Assembly (NCBI GenBank): GCA_002429385.1
Contig: DIZL01000006.1
Span: 104,818 to 153,838 of the forward strand
Length of the DNA stretch: 49,021 bases
Source of the DNA: Prolixibacteraceae bacterium UBA6029
Lineage (GTDB): Bacteria > Bacteroidota > Bacteroidia > Bacteroidales > Prolixibacteraceae
Reading direction: 5' to 3'
Below are positions 1 through 8,442 of the stretch, piece by piece; within the stretch, counting starts at the first letter, position 1; each line of letters begins with the position of its first letter. The translations under genes were made by a program, and so were the position numbers. The notes under the pieces were generated by a model. The model saw nothing but the letters and a program-made list of their open reading frames with translations, was not told the origin of the DNA and ran no database searches.

Positions 1-1
1 A

Positions 2-169
2 GATCAAACGAAATTTACGCTTTTAGGATTCCAAACTGAATCTGTTAAAGTAGAATTATATTCGGATGAAATAAATGTTGGATATGGGTTTACGCATAAA
101 AAGGAAAAGAGAAAGAGTTTATCCCGAGTACTCGGGATCGCTTTTGTTGATGGAATTATTTTGACGTAG
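2..169 (+). CDS. C-terminal tail of an unknown protein (cut by window start)
   Basis: An open frame enters the window at base 2 and runs 55 codons to a TAG at 167-169. I do not recognise the protein. The tail is mixed hydrophobic and charged with a Lys/Glu/Arg-rich stretch near its middle. A perfect 18-bp palindrome, ATCCCGAGTACTCGGGAT at 121-138, lies within the frame near the C-terminus. It resembles the C-rich/G-rich palindromes found between genes elsewhere in the window, so the last 16 or so residues may be read-through of an inserted element. The gene start is outside the window, so function cannot be judged. Confidence 0.4.
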   Translation, partial: DQTKFTLLGFQTESVKVELYSDEINVGYGFTHKKEKRKSLSRVLGIAFVDGIILT

Positions 170-615
170 GGACTTGATCGATTCATACCATATTAAAACC
201 AAACTCTTTACAGATGTGGTTTCAGGAGAAAAAGACGTTCTTTGACATACTGAAATAAAATTAGGGAATAAGTGGACTAAATATTATACAATTCCTATTC
301 CCTCCGACCCTGTTGAAAGGGTTGGAGGGAATAATATTATACTGGATGATAAACTCCAACTACCCATTTAGAAGTAATATTACTAAATTGTCGGAGTTGT
401 CGGAGTTGACGGAAACACTATTAGGCAAAAGACTATCCTATCAGCGCAAAATTCACTGATCCGTGACATGATCGGTTTATTGTCATTACCTTTGCTTAGG
501 CAAAGGGGGAAGAATTGGAATCTACTGAAGGTGAATGCAAGTCACACTATCGGTGTCTTCCCTGTGAGTAGTAATTCAAATAAATCATTAACTTAGTAGT
601 ATATAAAATTAAGAT
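170..615. other. Gene-free stretch with two hairpins
   Basis: No convincing reading frame is seen. It holds a 16-bp hairpin at 296-333 (TATTCCCTCCGACCCT against its near-perfect complement, 6-nt loop), not followed by a T-run. It also holds a small palindrome CCTTTGCTTAGGCAAAGG at about 489-506 and a short reiterated word GTCGGAGTT around 390-415. No good Bacteroidota promoter was found for the gene at 616: a TACCTTTG at about 486 overlaps the palindrome and lacks a -33 partner. Confidence 0.5.
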
Positions 616-1416
616 ATGAGTAGATTGATTATATTGATATTTCTTCTTTTTTCTGGCAGCATCATTGCACAGAATACAGCTAATCAGGTGGATGCACAGG
701 GTCGAAAACAAGGATTCTGGACTAAAAAAGATTCGGACGGGAAGTTATTGTATCAGGCAACGTTCAAAGATGATAAACCGGTTGGCGAAATGAAACGGTT
801 TCACCCCAATGGAAAAGTAAAAGCAGAGATGATATTTGAAGCTGGCACAGGAATTTCGAATGCTAAATTGTTTGATGAACAGGGAAATCTGATTGCACAG
901 GGAAAATATGACGGACAAAAGAAAACCGGAGAATGGAGTTATTTTCTGGCCTCCAGGATTGTATCGACCGAAACCTATGTGAATGGACTGAAGGAAGGTC
1001 TCTGTAAACGGTTTTATACAACCGGTGAATTGTTTGAAGAATCAAACTGGCAGAAGGACAAGCTAAACGGCCTTTATCGTACTTACTATCAGGATGGAAA
1101 GATCTACCTGGAATGTAATTATGCTGAAGGGAAGCGGAATGGGAAGTTCAGGACAAACTTTCCAAATGGAAATCCGGAACTGGATGCATATTATACAGAT
1201 GAAATTAAAGATGGGAATTGGAAATACTTAGATGAAACGGGCAAGTTGCTTTATACCTTGAAATTTGACCACGGAGAATTGCTGAATCCGGGTGTTCAGG
1301 ACAGTATCGACAGGATTAAGTCAGATACATATAAAACTAAAGAAGATCGTATTCCTGATCCTGAAAAGTTTATGCAGAATCCTGAGGAATATATGAAATT
1401 AATGAACAATCATTAA
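616..1416 (+). CDS. Secreted MORN-repeat protein (YwqK-like)
   Basis: The 266-residue protein starts with a signal peptide (hydrophobic stretch about residues 3-18, ending near IIAQ) and should be exported. From about residue 30 it consists of repeated 20-25 residue MORN/YwqK-type units with the pattern G-x-x-x-G-x-W/F followed by aromatic and D/N-G turns; examples are GKYDGQKKTGEW and NYAEGKRNGKF. Such proteins are common in Bacteroidota and are often annotated as toxin-antitoxin YwqK antitoxins, but a toxin role is not supported here. The last 35 residues are charged and repeat-free. It ends 10 nt before the subtilase gene on the same strand, so the two may be co-transcribed. Its function is unknown beyond a likely structural or binding role in the envelope. 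Confidence 0.8.
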   Translation: MSRLIILIFLLFSGSIIAQNTANQVDAQGRKQGFWTKKDSDGKLLYQATFKDDKPVGEMKRFHPNGKVKAEMIFEAGTGISNAKLFDEQGNLIAQGKYDGQKKTGEWSYFLASRIVSTETYVNGLKEGLCKRFYTTGELFEESNWQKDKLNGLYRTYYQDGKIYLECNYAEGKRNGKFRTNFPNGNPELDAYYTDEIKDGNWKYLDETGKLLYTLKFDHGELLNPGVQDSIDRIKSDTYKTKEDRIPDPEKFMQNPEEYMKLMNNH

Positions 1417-1426
1417 ATGCCTGGAT

Positions 1427-3148
1427 ATGGAACCCGATCGGATTGTTTGGAAAAAGGAAATAGGAAAAAGGGAAAAGGCAGGACAAGCCGGATTCGGAAT
1501 TGTCCGGTTTTTAATAATCATCTTGTGTTTAAGTGTGTTCGGCAATGGTATATTGTTCGCACAAACCGAACCTAAAAGTTCTTATTGGGTGCAATTGAAA
1601 GATAAAAATGGAACGTCTTATCAGGTCTCTCATCCTGAAGCTTTTTTATCTCAGCGGGCTATCAATCGTCGGGTGAGGCAGCAAATTGCAATCGACGAAA
1701 CTGACTTACCCGTTTCTCAGGTTTACCTCGATAGTTTAAAAAACAGGGGCTTTGAAATTTTCCATACCTCAAAATGGCTGAATGGAGTTACAGTCAGAAC
1801 GGCAGATACTCTATTGATACAAAAAATTGCTACACTTCCATTCGTTGTTTCCGTACAATATACACGTCCTGCAAATGTGCTTAAGTCAGGCACTATGAAA
1901 TTCAGCAAAGAAGAAACGACAGCTGATTATGATCCTGCAAATTACGGTGCAGCCATTAACCAACTGACGCAATTGAATGGTGAATATTTGCACCAGCAGG
2001 GCTTCCGGGGAAAAGGTATTCTAATCGCAGTTTTGGATGCAGGGTTCCTGAATGTGAATACGATAGCTGCTTTCGATAGTCTTCGCAATTCTGGCAGAAT
2101 ATTGGGAACCCGTGATTTTGTTGATCCCCGCGATGATATTTACCAGCAGTTTTGGCATGGAATGAGCGTTCTATCGTGCATGGGTGGAAATTTGCCGGGA
2201 AATTTCCTTGGTACCGCACCTGATGCATCCTTTTATTTAATCCGTACAGAAGATGCGGCAACCGAGAATATCATTGAAGAAGATAACTGGGTGTCAGGAG
2301 CCGAACTGGCCGACAGTCTGGGGGCGGATGTTATCACTTCTTCGCTTGGCTACAATCAATTTGATGACCCGCGAATGAATCATACCTATTCAGATTTGAA
2401 CGGACATAAGACACGGGTAACACAAGGCGCCAATATGGCTTTTCTGAAAGGAATACTGGTTTTTAACAGTGCCGGTAACGAAGGGGGTAATTCATGGAAA
2501 CATATTATTGCACCTTCCGACGGTGAAAATGTAATCGCAGTTGGAGCAATTGACATCAACGGAATACGTGCTTCATTCAGTTCAGTTGGTCCGGCATTTG
2601 GAGGCGCCATTAAACCCAATGTAGCAGCCAGAGGTTTAAATACTTTCCTGATAACCAGCACTGGTATTCCCGGCTATGCAAGTGGAACCTCCTTTTCGTC
2701 GCCAACATTGGCAGGAATGGGTGCATGCTTGTTACAAGCCAATCCATGGGCTACTGTAAAGGAGGCAAAAATGGCCATTGAACAAAGCGCCAGCCAATAC
2801 AGTACGCCCGATTCATTGTTGGGCTATGGAATTCCTGATTTTGAAATCGCAGATAAATATCTGAAGGTAAATCATTCAGCAAATCTATTACAGGAAAGTT
2901 TATGGTCGGTTTCGCCAAATCCGTTTAGCGACTATATTTTCATTCATAATCTGGATCCAATCTCAGGTGATAATTGTCTGGTCAGCATATTTGACCTTCA
3001 GGGAGTTTGCCTCTGGCAATCCCCATTCAACGTTACTGAAAATATTATCTTAAAGAATCTTACTAACTTGCCTAAAGGAATATTAATTTTAAGTATTCGA
3101 TCCGGAGAGAAAGAAGAACGGATAAAACTGATAAAGACGGCGCAATGA
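1427..3148 (+). CDS. Secreted S8 subtilisin-like protease with T9SS sorting domain
   Basis: This is a subtilase of 573 residues. The catalytic triad is visible: Asp204 in AVLDAG, His244 in FWHGMS and Ser422 in GTSFSSP. Asn351 in SAGNEGG is the likely oxyanion residue. A propeptide-like region lies between the signal sequence and Asp204. The last ~80 residues (SPNPFSDYIFIHN, then a beta-rich tail ending KLIKTAQ) match a type A sorting domain of the type IX secretion system, so the protein should be exported and anchored or released at the surface. The N-terminus is odd: residues 8-20 are Lys/Glu-rich and encoded by a polypurine GGAAAAAGGGAAA word like those between genes here. The hydrophobic signal only begins near residue 24. 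The stop overlaps the xseA start (ATGA). Confidence 0.88.
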   Translation: MEPDRIVWKKEIGKREKAGQAGFGIVRFLIIILCLSVFGNGILFAQTEPKSSYWVQLKDKNGTSYQVSHPEAFLSQRAINRRVRQQIAIDETDLPVSQVYLDSLKNRGFEIFHTSKWLNGVTVRTADTLLIQKIATLPFVVSVQYTRPANVLKSGTMKFSKEETTADYDPANYGAAINQLTQLNGEYLHQQGFRGKGILIAVLDAGFLNVNTIAAFDSLRNSGRILGTRDFVDPRDDIYQQFWHGMSVLSCMGGNLPGNFLGTAPDASFYLIRTEDAATENIIEEDNWVSGAELADSLGADVITSSLGYNQFDDPRMNHTYSDLNGHKTRVTQGANMAFLKGILVFNSAGNEGGNSWKHIIAPSDGENVIAVGAIDINGIRASFSSVGPAFGGAIKPNVAARGLNTFLITSTGIPGYASGTSFSSPTLAGMGACLLQANPWATVKEAKMAIEQSASQYSTPDSLLGYGIPDFEIADKYLKVNHSANLLQESLWSVSPNPFSDYIFIHNLDPISGDNCLVSIFDLQGVCLWQSPFNVTENIILKNLTNLPKGILILSIRSGEKEERIKLIKTAQ

Positions 3149-4593
3149 ACGATCAGCAATTAACACTTTCTGAACTTCAGAACCAGGTAAAAGGAAGTCT
3201 GGAAGAGACTTTTACTGCACCGGTTTGGGTAATCGCCGAAATCAGCGAAATGACCGTCAACCGTAGCGGTCATTGTTACCTCGATCTGGTGGAAACCGGC
3301 CAGAGAACTGATAATGTGATTGCACGATGCCGGGCAACCATATGGTCGTATACCTTCAGAATGTTGCGTCCTTATTTTGAAACATCCACAGGACAGGTAT
3401 TTAACGAAGGACTTAAAGTGTTATTACAGGCAAAAGTTGAATATCATGAAGTGTATGGGTTTAGCCTGAATATTCGGGATATTGATCCGGTATATACACT
3501 TGGTGACATGGCTCGGCAACGGCGTGAAATCATTCGAAGACTCCAGGAAGACGGGGTGTTTGAAATGAACAAGGAACTCGAATTACCTATGGTTCCACAG
3601 CGTATCGCCATTATTTCATCACCCACTGCTGCCGGCTTACAGGATTTCATGGACCAGTTGCATAACAATCCGCATCAGTTCGTATTTTACACCAAACTGT
3701 TCGATGCAGTGATGCAGGGAAGCGAAGCCCCTCAAAGCATCATGAATGCACTTGATCTTATTTTTGAACATGAAGACCTTTTTGATGCGGTGGTTATTAT
3801 CCGTGGTGGTGGCGCACAACTCGACTTGGCTTGTTTCGATCATTATGAACTGGCATCCCATGTGGCACAGTTTCCGCTTCCTGTGATTACCGGTATCGGA
3901 CACGATAAAGATGACACTGTGATCGATCTGGTGGCACATACACGCTTGAAAACACCAACGGCAGTTGCTGAATTCCTGATATCAGGGGCGCTTCGTTTTT
4001 CCCAGGAACTAAAGGAACTGGAGAAACATTTTACTGAACTGGTAACTGATCAGCTTGAAGATAACAAAACACGGCTGAATGATGCGGCAGATCAGTTAAA
4101 TCAACTGGTCAGTCAAATGATCGTCGCACAGCAAAACCGCTTGACTATTGCGCGTATTCAACTGGCAAACAAGTCGGAAGCTTTTCTTAAAAGGCAACAA
4201 TCAGAGCTTCGACAATTAATGGTAGGAGTACTAAACCTAACCAATCGGTTTGTTTTCAGACAAAACCATTTGCTTGATCATTCAGGAAATAAATTAAGAT
4301 TCGTATTCCGTGAACAAATTATAAATAACAAAAACCTGATCAATCAATTTCAGTACCTGATCAAGATCCGATCCCTGGATCAAATTCAGAAAGAAAAGAA
4401 AAACATTAGTTCAATTCAGGAAAAGCTTCGGTTGGTTGATCCTCAGAATATCCTGAGACGCGGCTACTCGCTGACCATGATAAATGGGAAAATCATAAAA
4501 TCGGTACAGCAATTAAAGAAAGGCGACCAGCTGGAAACCCGGATGAGTGATGGTATTATTGAAAGTAAAGTGGAAAAAACCAACCAGACATGA
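3145..4593 (+). CDS. xseA: Exodeoxyribonuclease VII large subunit
   Basis: XseA is the catalytic subunit of exonuclease VII, which degrades single-stranded DNA into oligonucleotides in the cytoplasm. The N-terminal ~100 residues form the OB-fold DNA-binding domain. The central domain carries the family signatures VIIRGGGAQLDLACFD and ITGIGHDKDDTVIDLVAHTR followed by KTPTAVAEFL. A long Gln/Lys-rich coiled-coil region precedes a C-terminal segment with DPQNILRRGYSLT. At 482 residues it is close to the usual 400-470 plus a somewhat longer coiled coil. It starts inside the stop of the upstream protease gene (ATGA overlap), suggesting translational coupling. The small subunit gene follows 79 nt later, as expected for this complex. 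Confidence 0.96.
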   Translation: MNDQQLTLSELQNQVKGSLEETFTAPVWVIAEISEMTVNRSGHCYLDLVETGQRTDNVIARCRATIWSYTFRMLRPYFETSTGQVFNEGLKVLLQAKVEYHEVYGFSLNIRDIDPVYTLGDMARQRREIIRRLQEDGVFEMNKELELPMVPQRIAIISSPTAAGLQDFMDQLHNNPHQFVFYTKLFDAVMQGSEAPQSIMNALDLIFEHEDLFDAVVIIRGGGAQLDLACFDHYELASHVAQFPLPVITGIGHDKDDTVIDLVAHTRLKTPTAVAEFLISGALRFSQELKELEKHFTELVTDQLEDNKTRLNDAADQLNQLVSQMIVAQQNRLTIARIQLANKSEAFLKRQQSELRQLMVGVLNLTNRFVFRQNHLLDHSGNKLRFVFREQIINNKNLINQFQYLIKIRSLDQIQKEKKNISSIQEKLRLVDPQNILRRGYSLTMINGKIIKSVQQLKKGDQLETRMSDGIIESKVEKTNQT

Positions 4594-4672
4594 CTCCTTA
4601 AGCATCACACAACATCATTAAAGCGAAACCTGAAACTTTGAACTTTGAACTTGAAACTTGAAACTATAAAAT

Positions 4673-4873
4673 ATGGCAACGAAAAAAGCAACCTACAAAG
4701 AAGCAATTACAGAAATAGAAGAGATCCTTGAAAAGATTGAAAATGAAGAACTGGATGTGGATGAACTTTCGGATCAGGTGAACAGGGTCTCCGTATTAAT
4801 CACTATCTGCAAAGACAAATTGCATAAAACTGAGGCAGAGGTCGAGAAGATATTAAAGGATATGAATCAGTAA
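4673..4873 (+). CDS. xseB: Exodeoxyribonuclease VII small subunit
   Basis: This 66-residue helical protein matches XseB: TYKEAITEIEEILEKIENEE then LDVDELSDQVNRVSVLI and a final helix ending in EVEKILKDMNQ. Several XseB copies bind the coiled coil of XseA and are needed for exonuclease VII activity. Length is typical (60-80). The 79-nt gap from xseA contains the reiterated word AACTTTGAACTTGAAACTT (about 4628-4666). The gene is followed by a repeat-built hairpin that separates it from the convergent TonB receptor gene. Confidence 0.93.
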   Translation: MATKKATYKEAITEIEEILEKIENEELDVDELSDQVNRVSVLITICKDKLHKTEAEVEKILKDMNQ

Positions 4874-4875
4874 GG

Positions 4876-4987
4876 CAGTGTTCAGTCTCAGTGTTCAGTC
4901 TCAGTGTTCAGTCACTGAATTATTTCAAGCATGCATATTCGGAATGCATTCTGCTAACTGCGACTGAACACTGATCACTGATCACTT
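4876..4987. terminator. Bidirectional terminator-like hairpin built from a 13-bp tandem repeat
   Basis: Three copies of the 13-bp unit CAGTGTTCAGTCT start at 4876, 4889 and 4902. The third copy pairs perfectly over 12 bp with GACTGAACACTG at 4962-4973. An inner ATGCAT/ATGCAT pair is also present, and TTTTTTCC follows on the plus strand. It lies between the convergent xseB and TonB receptor genes, where a terminator for both strands is expected. The terminator role is inferred. Confidence 0.5.
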
Positions 4988-5000
4988 TTTTCCTTTTTCC

Positions 5001-7445
5001 TTAGAATTTAATATCCAATCCTGCCAGAAAGTTTATTCCTGCCTGTGGAAAGTAACCATCCATAGCGAAGCGTTCACCTCCTGACATATAGGAATACACC
5101 CAGGCATTGTTCTCATATTTGGTATCGAAAATGTTGTTCACCAACAGGTGTAAATTCAGTTCTTTGGCAAACTTCTGCTGAACGTGGTATGTAAAATTGA
5201 GATTATTCAATAGATAGCCATTTAGTTTACGGTCGTTGCTCGAAGAATTGTCAATATACTGTTTGCTTACCGAATATGATTGAAGACTGACGTTAAATCC
5301 CTTTGCAGCAATCCAGACAATCTGGCTGTTGGCAATAACATCAGGTGAAAAGGCAAGATCGGTTGTTCCAAGCTTGTTTTCGATTTGTCCGCCAGTGTCC
5401 CAGTCATCCATAAATTCATTGAAGTTATTAATCTTGTTTCTGCTTAATGTCAGATTGACATCCCATTTGATCTTTTCCGTAATTTTCATTCCAGCCGAAA
5501 GTTCCACTCCAGCGCGGTAACTGTGGTCCACATTGGTCATAATGGGAGCACCAACATCATTGATTTGTCCTGTCAGTATTAACTGGTTCTGATATAACAT
5601 ATAATAGGCATTCACTCCTAACGCCAGGCGTTTTGTTGTGTACTTGTAGCCCAGTTCAAAGTCGTTTAATGTTTCGAAACTGGGTTGTGTGCCTTTTGGA
5701 GTAGCATCCACATAATTGTCTCGGTTGGGTTCCCTGTTGGCACGGGCGAAATTGAGGTAAAGGTTTTGTTTTTCATTTAACTGGTAATAAAGTCCCACCT
5801 TAGGATTGAAAAACTCAAAGTTGTGTGTTTGTTTCAAATCGCGCAAATCGTCGTTCAAACCGTTAATGTCGTATGCAATATTACGATATTGCATATCAAT
5901 AAATAGGTTCAGGTTTTCAGCAAGCATATAATTGTATCTGGCATATAGGTTGAAGTCTTTTTTCAGACCTGTCCCCCGGTACCATTCGTGATTTATTTCT
6001 GAATTACCGGCATTCCGCATCCAGATTACCTTTCCAAATTGATTTCCATCGTAAACATTGTAACCGCCACCAAAGATAAATTCACTGGTATCTTGTTTAC
6101 GATTAAAAGAAAAAGTCATTCCGTAGAAATCGTTATCAAGCCATTTACGGCGAACCAAATCTGAATTTGTGATAGTTTCTCCGCCAATAACAGGAGGTGT
6201 AATCAGGTAGTCAGCCAGTTTCTGATTTTCCTTATATTCTTCGTAATACCCTTTACCCTTAGTATAAAACATACTTGCATTCAGGTTCATCCTCTCATCA
6301 AACTTATGCGAAAACAGCAGTTGATAATGATCCTGCTGATAATGGTCAACCTGATTTGGATAAGTGTAGAGGTTGTAAGTTCTGCTGTTGGAATTGATCA
6401 TTTCATCCACCTGTTTCTGAGTATACAATCCATCATCGGCATAACGTTGCATTCCTACCAGATCGTTGTTCAACCGAACAGAAGGTACGCCGTTCCAGGC
6501 CTGGTATGTTTCCTCCAATCCTGAAAAAACATTGACTTTCAGGATCGTATTTCCTGTAAAATATCCTCCTGAAACAAAAAAGGATTTCAGGTCAGATGAA
6601 GCACGATCAATAAAGCCATCGGAACTGATTTTCGAAAGGCGGGCATCGAATGTAAATTTCTCCTTGATAAGGCCGGAACTGACCCCCACTGTATTCTTCA
6701 GGGTACCAAACGAACCGGCAGAAGTACTGTACTCTGCCGATGCATCTTTGTTTATTGTAGTGGTTTGGAGGTTTATCGTAGCGCCAAAAGCTGCAGCACC
6801 ATTGGTAGAGGTACCAACACCACGCTGTACCTGGATATTGTCGGTTGAAGAGGCCAGATCGGGTATATCTACCCACCAGGTACCATGCGACTCGGCATCA
6901 TTCATCGGGATCCCATTCACTGTTACATTGATGCGGTTCAGGTCGGTTCCGCGAATCCTGAAATTGGTATAACCCACTCCGGTTCCGGCATCCGAAGTGG
7001 CAACAAAAGATGGAGTCAAGCTTAATAAATAGGGAATATCCTGTCCCAGGTTATTGTCCCTGATCTGCGATTTATCAACCGTGGTAAAGGCAACCGGCAT
7101 CTTTTCCTTTACACGGATGGCAGAAACCAGAACTTCCTCGGCCATGATAAAGTCTTGCTTCAGAATGATATCTAACGTTTGATCGCCAGTAAGTTTTACT
7201 TCCAGCGATTGTTTTTCGTAGCCGAGATAAGAGATCGATAAATGATAGTTTCCGTCTTTCAGATTCTTAAAACGGTAAGCCCCGTTTACGTCGGTAGTAG
7301 TTCCGCTGAAACTATTCGAAATCATCAGGTTGGCGCCAGCCAGTCGCACGCCTGTGTCATTTTTAACAGTTCCTTTCAGTGTGAATTGAGCAATTGCCAA
7401 AAACACTGCACATTGCAAAAGCAATGTCAAATAAATCCGTTTCAT
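5001..7445 (-). CDS. TonB-dependent outer-membrane receptor, probably for thiamin
   Basis: An 814-residue TonB-dependent receptor. It has a signal peptide (about residues 1-19) and an N-terminal carboxypeptidase-like regulatory domain (FTLKGTVKNDTG to SYLGYEKQSLEV). The plug domain (MPVAFTTVDKSQIRDNN, FRIRGTDLNRINVTVNGIP, IQVQRGVGTSTNGAAAFGA) follows, then a 22-strand-type barrel ending in a C-terminal Phe. The substrate call rests on position: a TPP riboswitch lies in the leader 50-150 nt upstream of the ATG. In Bacteroidota, TPP riboswitch-controlled TonB receptors are established as thiamin importers (Omr1/OMthi type). The usual partners pnuT and thiamin pyrophosphokinase are not next to it, and there is no SusD neighbour, so it is not a SusC-type glycan transporter. 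The gene stands alone. Confidence 0.88.
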   Translation of the reverse strand: MKRIYLTLLLQCAVFLAIAQFTLKGTVKNDTGVRLAGANLMISNSFSGTTTDVNGAYRFKNLKDGNYHLSISYLGYEKQSLEVKLTGDQTLDIILKQDFIMAEEVLVSAIRVKEKMPVAFTTVDKSQIRDNNLGQDIPYLLSLTPSFVATSDAGTGVGYTNFRIRGTDLNRINVTVNGIPMNDAESHGTWWVDIPDLASSTDNIQVQRGVGTSTNGAAAFGATINLQTTTINKDASAEYSTSAGSFGTLKNTVGVSSGLIKEKFTFDARLSKISSDGFIDRASSDLKSFFVSGGYFTGNTILKVNVFSGLEETYQAWNGVPSVRLNNDLVGMQRYADDGLYTQKQVDEMINSNSRTYNLYTYPNQVDHYQQDHYQLLFSHKFDERMNLNASMFYTKGKGYYEEYKENQKLADYLITPPVIGGETITNSDLVRRKWLDNDFYGMTFSFNRKQDTSEFIFGGGYNVYDGNQFGKVIWMRNAGNSEINHEWYRGTGLKKDFNLYARYNYMLAENLNLFIDMQYRNIAYDINGLNDDLRDLKQTHNFEFFNPKVGLYYQLNEKQNLYLNFARANREPNRDNYVDATPKGTQPSFETLNDFELGYKYTTKRLALGVNAYYMLYQNQLILTGQINDVGAPIMTNVDHSYRAGVELSAGMKITEKIKWDVNLTLSRNKINNFNEFMDDWDTGGQIENKLGTTDLAFSPDVIANSQIVWIAAKGFNVSLQSYSVSKQYIDNSSSNDRKLNGYLLNNLNFTYHVQQKFAKELNLHLLVNNIFDTKYENNAWVYSYMSGGERFAMDGYFPQAGINFLAGLDIKF

Positions 7446-7497
7446 TGTTGTCTTTTAAATGGTTAATAAATAACCAATGAGGCAAGTAACTCCCTTT

Positions 7498-7593
7498 CGC
7501 CATCCCTTCGCCGGCATTATCCGTATCAGGTTCGGTGGGTATGATCTCAGCCCGTAATTACCCCGGTTTTCACCAGGAAGGCACCCCATTGCG
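7498..7593 (-). promoter_or_regulatory. TPP riboswitch (THI element)
   Basis: Read on the minus strand, the core motifs of the thiamin pyrophosphate aptamer appear in order: GGGGTGCC, then CTGAGATCATACCC, ACCTGATACGGATAATGCC and GGCGAAGGGAT. The flanks CGCAAT (5') and ATGGCG (3') can close the P1 helix with one mismatch. This order and spacing match the E. coli thiM/thiC aptamer. It sits in the leader of the TonB receptor gene, and between it and the ATG is a small hairpin GGTTATTTATTAACC that could be part of the expression platform. Thiamin pyrophosphate binding should lower expression of the receptor. Confidence 0.95.
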
Positions 7594-8296
7594 TAAATTG
7601 TTGAGGACAAAAATAGGTTTTTAGAATCTTGAATCAAAATTTCTCCACAATAAAAGCAGGTCAGTTCAATTCCAATCAAGGTTTGAACTGAAAGGAAGCT
7701 GCGAAATTTCAGAATATGAGTCACAGGAAACTGACTTTTTTGTATCTTTATCAACTGATCCTTCAATGAGTTTTTCCCACAGGGATTGGTCTATCTACCC
7801 AACTGGTCCAGTATCCTTTCTTCTGACCTTTCATAAGGTATCCGGTATATAATGAGCTTTAATCAGGTGAGGATCCCCTGTCTACTTGTGTGCTTCTTGT
7901 GTGCATCTTCTGTGCTTCATGTGTGCTTTAAAAACATATAAGCACAGAAGATGCACACAAGAAGCACACAAGAAGCACACAAGTACCAATTCGATCCTCA
8001 CCCCTTTGGCATTCGTTAATCAGGAGTAAGGGAAAACGATTCCTCATATGAATATGAAATGATCCTTGATTTCTGCTTCCTGATTCACGGCAATGTCTAT
8101 TTTCCGGATGCTGAAATATTGTCATTTCGGTCCTCCTTATTTCTGAAATAATGACATTAAAAATGACTTCATGTCACTTACTATCAGAACTATACCAATA
8201 GGCATACGGTTTGTAATACTCCTCTGTGAAAACACAAAAACAACAATGTATAACTTAAAGAATGGAGGATTAAACTATGTTACCAGTTTTTAAAAG
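7594..8296. other. Gene-free stretch upstream of the TPP riboswitch
   Basis: No supported gene. It contains the presumed promoter region of the TonB receptor and the long inverted repeat listed separately at 7866-8002. Short frames here give no recognisable protein. Confidence 0.5.
7866..8002. repeat. Long inverted repeat built from a CTTGTGTG word
   Basis: A perfect 33-bp inverted repeat (7885-7917 against 7940-7972, 22-nt spacer) is made of a reiterated 10-12 bp word, CTTGTGTGCTT, with an extra copy of the word on each side. An outer 10-bp pair, GGTGAGGATC at 7866-7875 and GATCCTCACC at 7993-8002, extends it to a ~137-nt interrupted palindrome. It is not followed by a T-run. No function is known to me. 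A similar but not identical word array occurs at 23657-23710. Confidence 0.85.
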
Positions 8297-8386
8297 CAGC
8301 ACACAAGAATGGCGTTTTGACCATCGAGCTTCCAAAGAAAGTGGAGTTTAAAGAAAATTTTTCGCGCCAGATCGACATTCAATAAT
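8297..8386 (+). pseudogene. C-terminal relic of a small heat-shock protein (Hsp20)
   Basis: Thirty codons read AAHKNGVLTIELPKKVEF and end RQIDIQ before TAA at 8384-8386. KNGVLTIELPKK is the characteristic end of the alpha-crystallin domain, and the I-x-I/V near the C-terminus matches the Hsp20 tail. Upstream in the same frame there is no recognisable alpha-crystallin sequence, so the gene is 5'-truncated. It is followed by a terminator hairpin. Confidence 0.5.
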
Positions 8387-8408
8387 TTCTGATTTGAATT
8401 TACTCTTT

Positions 8409-8442
8409 ATGGATTGTACCTTTGGGTGCAATCCATTTTATT
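8409..8442. terminator. Hairpin terminator between Hsp20 relic and cdd
   Basis: ATGGATTG at 8409-8416 pairs with CAATCCAT at 8429-8436, extended by ACC against GGGT around a short T loop, followed by TTTTATTTT. It lies between converging reading directions and can serve cdd on the minus strand as well. Confidence 0.6.

Noticed and set aside
6466..6972. 168-codon plus-strand frame inside the TonB receptor gene
   Set aside because: It is antisense to strongly conserved plug-domain sequence of the receptor and resembles no protein family.
5001..7445. SusC-type glycan transporter
   Set aside because: No SusD gene next to it and the TPP riboswitch indicates thiamin.
7455..7766. 103-codon minus-strand frame across the riboswitch region
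   Set aside because: It runs through the TPP aptamer, whose conserved RNA motifs explain the sequence better.
7866..8002. Insertion sequence or transposon end
   Set aside because: Strong inverted repeat but no transposase and no second copy of this sequence in the window.
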